Origin: Kiritimatiellales bacterium
Lineage (GTDB): Bacteria; Verrucomicrobiota; Kiritimatiellia; Kiritimatiellales; Pontiellaceae
Length of the DNA stretch: 20,933 nt
Assembly (NCBI GenBank): GCA_015486775.1
Contig: WFRA01000230.1
Span: 1-20,933 of the forward strand
Reading direction: 5' to 3'
Position numbers and translations under genes: made by a program. Positions 1 through 8,200 of the stretch are shown piece after piece (the stretch's first letter is position 1; the number at the start of each line of letters is the position of its first letter). The notes below the pieces were generated by a model that ran no database searches, had not been told where the DNA came from, and was given only the letters and a program-made list of their open reading frames with translations.

Positions 1-223
1 AGGGAAGCGGCAACCCTTCATATTCGATCTGGGCGTTTTCTGGGGAAAGGGTTTTTCCGCTGTTCCAGAGATTGGAAGCGGGGTTTCCGTCCGTGGCCGC
101 AACGATTTCGTATGCGGTCTGTTTTTTCCCAGAGGACGCGGTGGTCCAACCGAAACGGGGTCTTGGCGTATCGATGCCAAGGGGGTTGGAAAGGTATTCT
201 ATCGAGATGTGTTTGGCTTCCAT
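1..223 (-). CDS. alpha-L-rhamnosidase (GH78-type), N-terminal part, truncated by window edge
   Basis: An open minus-strand frame starts at ATG 223-221 and runs off the left edge after 74 codons without a stop. The residues NPLGIDTPRPRFGW (13-26), QTAYEIVAA (35-43) and LWNSGK (52-57) match the N-terminal region of bacterial alpha-L-rhamnosidases (GH78), where an 'NPLGID-PRFSW...QTAY-I-VA...LWDSGK' pattern is characteristic. These enzymes release terminal alpha-L-rhamnose from glycans or glycosides. A weak AGGA lies about 10 bases upstream of the ATG, and no earlier start codon in this frame fits better. The protein begins without a signal peptide, which suggests a cytoplasmic enzyme. The gene begins 40 bases after the stop of the LacI-type regulator on the same strand, so the two are probably co-transcribed. 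The catalytic domain lies outside the window, so activity cannot be judged. Confidence 0.78.
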   Translation of the reverse strand, partial: MEAKHISIEYLSNPLGIDTPRPRFGWTTASSGKKQTAYEIVAATDGNPASNLWNSGKTLSPENAQIEYEGLPLP

Positions 224-263
224 GCGGACGGTCGTCCTGTGTTGTTCTTTTTGAGCAGGTTTG

Positions 264-1268
264 TCACCGGGGGGGGCATGTCGATTCGCGGATGATCAGC
301 TTGGTGGGGAGGATTTCCCTTGGAAGCGGTTTGTGTGTGGGATTCTTGAGGTAGAGGTGGATTTCCTTTGCCGCCAGATAGCCGATTTCCCGGATGGGGT
401 GGTGGACGGTGGTCAGGGTTGGATGGATGAATTCGGAAAAGTCATAGTTGTCGAACCCGATCACGGAAAGATCCCGGGGTATTTTCCGGCCGCTGTCCCA
501 GCCCGCTTTAATGACCCCTGCGGCAAGGCTGTCGTTCGTAGCCATGATGGCGGTCACTTCGGGGGAAGCATCCAGTAGCTCCTTTGCCGCAAGATAGGCA
601 CCCTTCCACAAGGTTTTGCCAGGCGGGGTTTTGATGTGCCATTGGGGTTTTGTTTGTATCCCCGCCTCCTTCATGGTGTTCTCGTAGGCTTTTGCGCGCT
701 GCAAGTTGTTGAAGGCTTGGGCATTGTGCTCGACATATCCTATGTTTCGGTGTCCAAGATCCAGCAGGTGACGGGTTGCTTCGCGCGACCCCGAATAGGC
801 GTCGTGGTCGATGAACCCGGACCCGCTTTTGTCGATAGCGGCATCGATGAAGATGACCGGAAGCTCCGAGTTGATCAGCTCGTCGAAATTCTCCCGGAAC
901 AGATATGGAAACAAGACGATAACGCCCGAACTCTGCTGATCTCGTATCTGTTCGAGGGGCGACATTTTTATGGCGTTGTTCTTGAAGATCATCGCGGTGT
1001 TCAAGGCATGTTCCGTAGAATAGGCATGGATGCCCTCAAAGATCCTGCTTGTATATTCATCGGCTCCGTTGCTGCCGCAGAGGATGGCTATTTTTTTTGG
1101 CTGCGACAGATGGGAGATGGGGTTGTAGTTGTATTCCCGAAGCAGGGCGTGAACCTTTTTCCGAGTTTCCTCCGTCACGCCGGTCTTCCCGTTCAGGACC
1201 CGGGATATGGTGGCGATCGAAAGCCCCGATTCGGCGGCGATTTTCCGGATGTTTACCTTGTTGCCCAT
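264..1268 (-). CDS. LacI-family transcriptional regulator
   Basis: This 334-residue protein has the usual LacI/GalR length and order. An N-terminal helix-turn-helix and hinge occupy residues 5-58 (VNIRKIAAESGLSIATISRV then LNGKTGVT), followed by a periplasmic-binding-protein-like sugar-sensing domain. The typical C-terminal run includes ATNDSLAAG, then VIGFDNYDFSEFIHPTLTTV. It should be a cytoplasmic dimeric DNA-binding repressor or activator that answers to a sugar released by the pathway. The ATG at 1268 is preceded by a good AGGAG about 10 bases upstream. It is divergent from the nine-gene operon starting at 1448 and is followed by the rhamnosidase on its own strand. A CG-centred palindrome of the type bound by this family occurs in the shared intergenic region (1393-1404, weaker copy 1293-1304) and again before the genes at 17878. 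It is therefore the natural candidate to control all of them, including itself. Family assignment is very secure; the effector is unknown. Confidence 0.96.
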   Translation of the reverse strand: MGNKVNIRKIAAESGLSIATISRVLNGKTGVTEETRKKVHALLREYNYNPISHLSQPKKIAILCGSNGADEYTSRIFEGIHAYSTEHALNTAMIFKNNAIKMSPLEQIRDQQSSGVIVLFPYLFRENFDELINSELPVIFIDAAIDKSGSGFIDHDAYSGSREATRHLLDLGHRNIGYVEHNAQAFNNLQRAKAYENTMKEAGIQTKPQWHIKTPPGKTLWKGAYLAAKELLDASPEVTAIMATNDSLAAGVIKAGWDSGRKIPRDLSVIGFDNYDFSEFIHPTLTTVHHPIREIGYLAAKEIHLYLKNPTHKPLPREILPTKLIIRESTCPPR

Positions 1269-1292
1269 ATGTACCGCTCTCCTTTTTCCAAT

Positions 1293-1304
1293 TATTACGA
1301 AACA
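1293..1304. promoter_or_regulatory. degenerate CG-centred operator near the regulator start
   Basis: The sequence TATTACGAAACA matches the perfect palindrome TGTTACGTAACA found elsewhere in the window at 10 of 12 positions, with the same central CG. It lies 24 bases upstream of the regulator's start codon, where binding would affect the regulator's own expression, and exactly 100 bp from the perfect copy at 1393-1404. Autoregulation and looping are inferences. A 10/12 match alone could arise by chance, so confidence rests on location. Confidence 0.45.
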
Positions 1305-1359
1305 AAGCTAACCTACAGGCGGATTCCATACAAGCCGCAAACTAATACCGTTATGTTGC

Positions 1360-1389
1360 TTGACTTAACCGGGCGCTACTGTGCATTCT
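1360..1389 (+). promoter_or_regulatory. candidate sigma-70-type promoter of the catabolic operon
   Basis: TTGACT (1360-1365) is followed after 18 bases by CATTCT (1384-1389). The -35 element is close to consensus and the -10 element is poor. The pair sits just upstream of the perfect operator palindrome at 1393, so a bound repressor would cover the expected start of transcription. The same layout, with a -10-like hexamer directly before the palindrome, recurs at 17804-17832. Promoter consensus in this phylum is uncertain. Confidence 0.35.
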
Positions 1390-1392
1390 TCT

Positions 1393-1404
1393 TGTTACGT
1401 AACA
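1393..1404. promoter_or_regulatory. perfect 12-bp CG-centred operator palindrome (TGTTACGTAACA)
   Basis: TGTTACGTAACA is a perfect inverted repeat with a central CG, the symmetry typical of LacI/GalR-family operators. It lies 44 bases upstream of the beta-mannosidase start and about 125 bases upstream of the LacI-type gene. An identical copy is found at 17834-17845. The identity of the two copies and their placement before two transcription units of one locus support a shared operator. Binding by the local regulator is inferred. Confidence 0.72.
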
Positions 1405-1447
1405 GATGGGAAGATTTTGAAAACGGGAATAAAAGGAGTTTTTTGCG

Positions 1448-3907
1448 ATGCGAAAAGTAATCAGTTTGAATGGCGAGTGGAAGCTCGCCCCTTGCGCCAA
1501 GGCTCGGACGCGACCCCGTAGCGGATGGATTCCCGCCCGGGTGCCGGGCGATGTCCATGCCGACCTATCCCGGGCGGGGCAGCTTCCGGAGGATCTTTTC
1601 TACCGGAAAAACATGATGGAGGTAAAGTGGGTCGGGAAAAAAAACTGGTGGTATGAAACGGAGTTTTCCCTGGACACCAAATCCAAGAACCATCTGGAGC
1701 TGGTCTTCGAGGGGGTGGATCTGTTTGCCCGGGTGTATCTGAACGGAGAGGAAATTGGCTTCGCCAACAATGCGCACCGCGAATTCCGGTTTGATGTCAC
1801 CTCGAAAGCGCGCAAAGGGAAAAACCGGCTTTCCGTGGAATTCCTTTCGACCATCCGGGAGCTGGAAAAGCTCCACCGGAAGTATCCGGACCACCAGGCC
1901 ATCTTTACCGAGGGGCGGAGCTTGTTGAGAAAGGCGCAGTGCCAGTTTGGCTGGGACTGGTCGCCGGAGGCGCTTTCCCTGGGACTTTGGAAGGATGTGT
2001 ATCTGGAGGAGCGGGTGGGTCTGTGTATCGAAGATGTATTCGTGGAGACCCAGGTCAACGGGGATTGCTGTTTTCTCGTGACGCTCAGCGACCGGGCGTT
2101 TGACCAGACGCTGGTGCTGGAGATCGGGGACTTGGATGGACACCGGGTGGAGGTCGCGACCCAGGGGCGGAAAAACTTTATTGGTGTCACCATTCCGGAT
2201 CCGGAACTGTGGTGGCCCCACGGCTGGGGGAAGCCCCATCAATACAGCTACAGTATCGCGTTGAAGGAGGGAAGGAGGAGTCTCGACAAACGGAAAGGTC
2301 GGTTTGGGATTCGCTCGGTGGAGCTTGAGGAGCGGGTGTTGGAGAAGGACCAGATTGGCCTCACTTTGCGTGTCAATGGGCATCCCATCTTTTGCAAGGG
2401 GGCGAACTGGGTGCCCACCCACATCTTTCCGGGTCTTGCCGAGGACGAGACCTATGTCCGTTTGGTCCAGCATGCGCAGGACGCCAACTTCAACATGCTG
2501 CGCGTCTGGGGCGGGGGGATCTACGAAAAAGAGCGCTTCTATGAAGAGTGCGACCGGCTTGGAATCATGGTCTGGCAGGATTTCGCCAATGCGTGCGCCG
2601 ATGTTCCCGACGATGTGCAGTCGATGCTGGAAAACATTATCGAGGAAGGCGAGTATCAGGTGAAGCGGCTGCGGCACCATCCCAGCATCGTCCTGTGGTG
2701 CGGGGGGAATGAGAGCTCCAGCGCATTCCATTTCAATTCCACCTATCCCGGGAAGCGCCTGTTCCACTACTACTACCGGGGGCTGGTCAACGATTTGGTT
2801 GCGCAGTCCGCATATTTCCCGACCTCGCCCTTTTCAAAATCCGACCTCGGGTCGGCGCAAACCTCGGGGGAATCGCACTGGTCCAGCTGGCCGAACAAGA
2901 AGGATTCCGTCATTGAATGGGGCAACTTCCGGGATCGCTTCAAGGACGTGCGCACGGTGTTCAATGGAGAGGTGGCCGAACAGGGCCCCTCCCCGATGGA
3001 GTCCCAGCTCAAGTTTTTGAAGCACAGCGACATTTGGCCGCCGAACGAGGTTGTGGACTACCATGTGATGAACCATCCGCATCCGGATATGATCCATGTC
3101 CATCCGCGCTATGTGATCGATCAGTTAATGATCGCGGAGCAGCTGATCGGCCCCTGCGACTCGGCGGAATCCTTTATTGCGCGGGCGTCCATGGGGCATG
3201 CGGAGGTGCTTCGGGAAGACCTGGAGTTCTATCGGATGAAAAAATTCGACAACAGCGGCGCATTGGTCTGGATGTACAATGAGCCTTGGCCGGGTTCCAA
3301 CTGGGCGCTGATCGACTTCTACGGCCAGATCAAACCTGCGCTGTATGCTGTCCGCCGGGCCTTTGCGCCATTGGCGGTGAGCATAAAGCGGGTCGAGAAA
3401 GATTTCACGGTCCATTTGCTGAACGACACGCTGCAGCCCGCGTCGGGAACCCTCACGCTGATCTGCATGGATATCCACGGGAAGGAATACTGGCGCAAAA
3501 GCGCGAAGGAAACCGCACTCGCCAATACATCCGCGACCCCCATGACCCTGAAGGCTGGAAACGTGCGGAGCGCGTCCGCCTTCCTTCGGGCGGAATGGCG
3601 CGTGGGGGATGAAACCTTCACCACCCATTATTTTCCCAAGCCCTGGAAGGAGTATCCGTTCAGCACGGCGACCGTGGATGTGGAGATTGTCGACAGGAAC
3701 CGGCGAACAGAATCGGGCTATGCAACCCGGTTGCGGGTGTCCTCCCCGACCTATGCGCGCTTTGTTCGGCTTCGGGTCAAAAACTCGGATGGCGTACGGG
3801 ATCGGTGGAGCGACAACTATTTCGACCTGATTCCGGATGAATCGCGGATGATCACCCTGACGACCCCGAAGCGGATCAATGGAGTCGATGCAAGTACGTT
3901 GTTGTAA
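1448..3907 (+). CDS. beta-mannosidase, glycoside hydrolase family 2
   Basis: This 819-residue protein has the full GH2 beta-mannosidase layout. A sugar-binding jelly-roll domain begins with NGEWKL and VPGDVHADLSRAG (residues 8-44) and continues with FEGVDLFARVYLNG. An immunoglobulin-like linker contains WWPHGWG (255-261). The TIM barrel contains LRVWGGGIYE (351-360). The acid/base glutamate is E422 in WCGGNES, and the probable nucleophile is E508 in FNGEVAEQG. A late LVWMYNEPWPGSNW segment is also characteristic. It hydrolyses non-reducing terminal beta-mannosyl residues from oligosaccharides by a retaining mechanism. There is no signal peptide, so it should act in the cytoplasm on imported oligosaccharides. 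GGAG lies about 8 bases before the ATG. It is the first gene of the operon, directly behind the operator. Other exo-acting GH2 specificities cannot be wholly excluded. Confidence 0.88.
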   Translation: MRKVISLNGEWKLAPCAKARTRPRSGWIPARVPGDVHADLSRAGQLPEDLFYRKNMMEVKWVGKKNWWYETEFSLDTKSKNHLELVFEGVDLFARVYLNGEEIGFANNAHREFRFDVTSKARKGKNRLSVEFLSTIRELEKLHRKYPDHQAIFTEGRSLLRKAQCQFGWDWSPEALSLGLWKDVYLEERVGLCIEDVFVETQVNGDCCFLVTLSDRAFDQTLVLEIGDLDGHRVEVATQGRKNFIGVTIPDPELWWPHGWGKPHQYSYSIALKEGRRSLDKRKGRFGIRSVELEERVLEKDQIGLTLRVNGHPIFCKGANWVPTHIFPGLAEDETYVRLVQHAQDANFNMLRVWGGGIYEKERFYEECDRLGIMVWQDFANACADVPDDVQSMLENIIEEGEYQVKRLRHHPSIVLWCGGNESSSAFHFNSTYPGKRLFHYYYRGLVNDLVAQSAYFPTSPFSKSDLGSAQTSGESHWSSWPNKKDSVIEWGNFRDRFKDVRTVFNGEVAEQGPSPMESQLKFLKHSDIWPPNEVVDYHVMNHPHPDMIHVHPRYVIDQLMIAEQLIGPCDSAESFIARASMGHAEVLREDLEFYRMKKFDNSGALVWMYNEPWPGSNWALIDFYGQIKPALYAVRRAFAPLAVSIKRVEKDFTVHLLNDTLQPASGTLTLICMDIHGKEYWRKSAKETALANTSATPMTLKAGNVRSASAFLRAEWRVGDETFTTHYFPKPWKEYPFSTATVDVEIVDRNRRTESGYATRLRVSSPTYARFVRLRVKNSDGVRDRWSDNYFDLIPDESRMITLTTPKRINGVDASTLL

Positions 3908-3940
3908 AGCCATCGAAATTATGGAAACAAGAGTCGAACC

Positions 3941-5218
3941 ATGAAAAAACGAGGTTCCATATCGATCCTCCAATGGGTTGCAGTCGCAATTGCCGTGCTC
4001 GTTGCCGGGTTCTTGGTGTTTGTGTTTCGGCAAACAGCGGAGCGCGCGCCTTCCGCTTGCCCGAACCGGCAACCAGCGGCGATCGGGGATGCCGTGCCCG
4101 CGTCCCCTCTCGTGCCGGCGCCGCAATCCCCCTCCGCGGAAAAAACCGGGATTGCCCTCCCCGCCGACTTCGACGGCCAGCTGCCCGCCCGGATAAGGGG
4201 GGTAACGATCTTGGCGGAATGCGCTACCCCGGAGGTGGTGCGGCGGGCTGCGGATTATGGCGTCAACTTCATTGGCCTGAGCATCCATGTCAACATGGGA
4301 CAGCGCGGGAACAATCCGGAATATTTCCCGACCGAAGAGGATCCGTTTATTCCCTATACGCGGAGTATCGAAGCCCTGGACGAGGTGCTGCCGGTTTGCC
4401 GCGAGAACAACATCAAGCTGCGCATCGGGATTGTTCCGTGGGGGCGCAATCAGGATTATGCGTTGCAAGGCGAAACCGGGAACATTGATTTTTCCCATCA
4501 CCTGTATCAATTTTGGGATGCTTTTGCGCGGCGCTACAAGGATGAGCCGGCCATCGCGATGTATTCGCCGATGCTTGAGCCCAACGAAAAGATGGCCGGC
4601 ATTTGGCAGAACGAAATGCTGCCGGAATGCATCCGGATTATCCGGGACATCAATCCGGATATCTGGATCGCGGCGATGCCGGTTCCGTGGGGGCAGCCCA
4701 AAGGCTTTGAGTCGTTCGGGAAGATCGACGATCCGCATGTGGTCTACTGCTTCCATCCCTACGCACCGCACTGCTATCTCCACCAGGGCATCTTCCCCGA
4801 AACCGCAAGTTCCAAGGTCCGGACCGCGAAGGCCAGGGGACAGGAATATCCCGGTATGCTGCAAATGTTTCCCGGAAGCGAGCGGGTCATGTGGAACCGG
4901 GAACGGCTAAAGGCGTTTATCCAGCCGGCGGTGGATTTTAGCCAGAAGTATGGCGTCCGAATGTTTGCCGACGAGTTTGCCGTAGTGCGCTGGGCACCCG
5001 GCGCGGATGCGTGGACCGAGGATATGCTTTCCCTGCTGGAGGAGGCTGGATTCGATTGGTGCACGTTCAATCTGGCGGGCTGGAATGGGTGGAACCCGAC
5101 CTTCGAGCCGGACGACGAGCCTTCGTTCGAGCCGTATGGAGGCCGGGATGACACTCCGATCCTCGATGTGTGGAAAAAATACTGGAATTTGAACAAGAAC
5201 GGGAATGCCGGCAAATAG
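3941..5218 (+). CDS. membrane-anchored GH5-like (cellulase-fold) glycoside hydrolase
   Basis: This 425-residue protein starts with a basic N-terminus and one hydrophobic segment (about residues 9-29). A Pro/Ala-rich linker follows (35-68), and then a TIM-barrel domain beginning at IRGVTIL (about 85). The pattern is that of clan GH-A enzymes related to GH5. IAMYSPMLEPNE (206-216) supplies the probable acid/base glutamate at the end of strand 4 (E213, possibly E216). VRMFADEFAV (339-348) supplies the probable nucleophile E345. FHPYAPH (271-277) and a late tryptophan-rich FNLAGWNGW (376-384) fit substrate-binding strands. The hydrophobic segment lacks a clear cleavage site, so a cell-envelope anchor is likelier than release. 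The usual 'NEP' motif is replaced by LEPNE, so subfamily and substrate are uncertain. It starts 33 bases after the beta-mannosidase, with only a weak ribosome-binding site. An endo-glycosidase acting outside the cytoplasm is the best guess. Confidence 0.7.
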   Translation: MKKRGSISILQWVAVAIAVLVAGFLVFVFRQTAERAPSACPNRQPAAIGDAVPASPLVPAPQSPSAEKTGIALPADFDGQLPARIRGVTILAECATPEVVRRAADYGVNFIGLSIHVNMGQRGNNPEYFPTEEDPFIPYTRSIEALDEVLPVCRENNIKLRIGIVPWGRNQDYALQGETGNIDFSHHLYQFWDAFARRYKDEPAIAMYSPMLEPNEKMAGIWQNEMLPECIRIIRDINPDIWIAAMPVPWGQPKGFESFGKIDDPHVVYCFHPYAPHCYLHQGIFPETASSKVRTAKARGQEYPGMLQMFPGSERVMWNRERLKAFIQPAVDFSQKYGVRMFADEFAVVRWAPGADAWTEDMLSLLEEAGFDWCTFNLAGWNGWNPTFEPDDEPSFEPYGGRDDTPILDVWKKYWNLNKNGNAGK

Positions 5219-5229
5219 GACAGCGCAAG

Positions 5230-8200
5230 ATGAGAAGAATCCACCAACCCACTTCCCGGCATTGGAACCCCGTACTGTTCGGGGCGATTGTCGCCATGGC
5301 GCTGGCCGCATCCGCGTTGGATGGAATGGCTGCCTATTCCACGGGCGCGCCCGCCCTCTACGTAGAACCTACGCCTTTGAGCCAGCAAACCGCCAAGATC
5401 CAGATTTCGGAAACGGCGCTTTCCTTCACGACGATGCCCGGCGAAATATTCCACGTTGCGCCCGGAACGGGGGAGCCCTTCCTGATCGATCTGGGCGAGG
5501 TGTGCGATGTCAACTTTGTCCTCCTCCGGAAAGATTTCAACCACACTCATACCCCCGAGGATATCGATCTGGCCGTGTATACGGGGAGCAGTTCCTCGGT
5601 CGATACCGCGGCCGCGAGTAGCGACTGGACCACGGTCGCCTCCCTGCGCGGCAACGACTCCCATACGGAAAAGAGCCTCTCCTTTTCCACGGAGCAAACC
5701 CGCTTTTTAAAGCTGACGATTCTCAAAACCGTAAAAAACGAAACCGAGGCCGATCTGAATGAAATCCGCGTGGGCCTGCAAGAAAGTTTGTACGTGAGCG
5801 GATTTACGGTGCAGGCGCAGGCGGGAGCCAATGTCATCTCGTGGAATGATGTGCTGGGGGTTGCGGCATGGACGAACAATTCGTCCGGAACGGGGGATCA
5901 AATCAGCTGGGCCTTCAATGATGCACAGGGATATTACCGGGTCTATCGCTCGACGAATAGATCGGACGGTTTCCGCTGCCTGAACATGGAAGGGGAAGTG
6001 GTTACGAACCGCTATGTCGACGATGGAATTATTCCCGGCCTCACCTACTACTACAAGGTTCTTGGATTCCGCGACGGCATGCAGGTGGCGGAGACGGGAT
6101 TGATCCCCGTTGAAGCCGTTGCAGGCTCTCGTCCGGATGTGGAGGAGGGGGTTTGGGAGACCTCCGCCGGCCGCTTCAGCCTGGATGATGGAATCTACTA
6201 TAGCGACCACATCGAATCGCACGGCAACATTGGCGGGATAACCTACGGGGTCTCGGATCGGACGCTTTACCTGCTGGTTCCGACCCTTGGAAACAAGACG
6301 GGGTGGGGCAGTTTCGATATCGATGGGAGGGTGCAATCCATCTCGCTAAACAATTGCCTCGTGCTGGGGAGCGTCGTTCCCGGAGATGCCGGAACCAACG
6401 CCCCCGACTACCGGGTTCTGTATAGCGGGTGGGATGGCATGACCTATAAGGCGACCTATGAAAGCGGTTCGGAAATGACCGTCTACATGGGTGATCTGGT
6501 TCCCGCGCTGACGCTGGATGCAACAGCTTCGTCGTTGCGCTTGTTTGGCGACCGCGACGTGGTCGGAACGCCCGCCCCCGCCTATGTGGCCTTTTCCCGG
6601 GCGGGTTCCGTCGAAGTCCATTCGCTGGGCTCCCCTGTTTCCCTTGCGGGAATGGACAAGTCGTGGGTGCTGTTTTGGTGGGGCGACGGAAATGCATCGT
6701 CGAGCGCCGGGATCGACTTTCCCGTGCTCGTCACGCTCAGCGGGCAGCCCCAGCAAATCGAAGCGGTGGACGGGGCGCTGGAACTCTCTTTCAGCGCATC
6801 CGCAGGCAAGGTTTCGATCATGCCGATCTACGGGGCGACCAAGGTGAGCACCGCGGGCTGGAGCGGTGGGGTTCCCGCCGCTACCGTCCAGCGGGCGGAC
6901 GATTGGTCTGCCCGGCTGAAATCCATTCCGATTCGCTGCCGCGACACCTTCTCCATCGAGGAGACCAACGACCGGGTGCGCGTGGAGCTCTCCTACGACT
7001 ATCTGGATGCGTCCGATGCCTGGATGACGCCTGCGGTGCAGCTGGCACCCATCGCGCCGTCAACGGCTTTTGTCCGCTCGCAGGGGCTGCCCATCGTCTA
7101 TGACTCGGCGATTGTCGACCAGGATTTCGACTGCTATTGCGGTCCGTACGAAGCGGCCGAGGGAACCAATCGCGTGGCCTATTGGCTTCCGGCTCCGATC
7201 GATGACATCCGTGAGGGCTATGCGCCCGAAATCCTTTCCAGCCGCAGCAATCTGCTTGCGGAAGTCCAGGCGACGCTCAACGCCGAGGCGCAGGCCATCT
7301 ATTTCCGGGACCACGGCTCCAAGGTCGCCAATTGGCGCCCGCGCAATATCAGCTGGTATATCCAGCCGTTTATCACGGCGTGCCAAATCCTTTCGGAGGA
7401 TGGCCGCGCGACCGTCGAGGATTTCAGCACCGACTATCTGGAGGACAACGGCTATTTCGATCTGGACACCTATTCGTTCCGGCGCGACCGCTATTCGGGC
7501 CGGAAATATATTATTTCGGAAGATCCCAATGCGTATTATGAGGAACCGATGGACTATGGGTTCGGTGCCGGCGGCGCGCTGTGGACCCTCTATAAATACA
7601 CGGAGACGTTTGGTCGGTGGGACTACATTCAGTCGCATTGGGACAGTGTGATCCAATACGGCACCGCGTTCGAGGCGGGGACGGACTGGAACCTCCAAGC
7701 CCCCTCGGGCATGATTTTCTACAGCGAGCGGGCGGGCAATCCCGACTACCTCATGTCGTACCTCCATGGGCACCTCGCCCTAGCGCGCATGGCCCACCGG
7801 CTGGGCGATGAAAAGACCTATCGTCGCTCGGTCTACCAGTTTTGCCGCACGTTCCTGACCTACTATGAATATCTGACCATCCAGAATTGGTCGGCAACTC
7901 ACCAGCCTCATCATTCCCCGACGTGGGGTGATGCCCCCGAGGCGGGCTATGGTTTCGCAGATGTGGTGCGGGGGGATGGTTCGGTTTTCCGCTTCGTCAA
8001 TTCGCAGTCGGAAAACGATGCCTATGTCTACCGTCCTTTGGTGCGCATCACGCCCGACATCGCCGTGTTCTGGGATCGGTACATGCGCGGGATCTTCGGA
8101 AAATATATCTACCACGACCTGGCGGCGATTTGCCCAGCTTCGATCAATTGCCATGCCATCCTGGCGAGGGCGTACCTGTTCGACAACGATCCGGAAACCG

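Larger units (their letters stand above)
1269..1447. promoter_or_regulatory. divergent control region between lacI-type gene and catabolic operon
   Basis: These 179 bases separate the minus-strand regulator from the plus-strand operon. They hold ribosome-binding sites on both sides (AGGAG for the regulator; GGAG at about 1436 for the beta-mannosidase), two operator-like palindromes with centres exactly 100 bp apart, and a candidate plus-strand promoter. No open frame inside it looks like a gene. Confidence 0.8.

Noticed and set aside
636..1460. Plus-strand open frame of 274 codons opposite the LacI-type gene
   Set aside because: It overlaps a clear helix-turn-helix regulator and the divergent control region, and has no domain of its own.
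1565..2767. Minus-strand open frame of 400 codons opposite the beta-mannosidase
   Set aside because: It is an antisense shadow; the plus strand carries the complete GH2 catalytic motifs.
3125..4864. Long minus-strand open frame of 579 codons opposite the beta-mannosidase and GH5-like genes
   Set aside because: It spans two well-supported plus-strand genes, has no recognisable domain, and reads as a shadow of GC-rich codon use.
6000..6011. TTACGAA-containing match to the operator inside the large secreted protein gene
   Set aside because: Only about 8/12 positions fit and it is deep within coding sequence.
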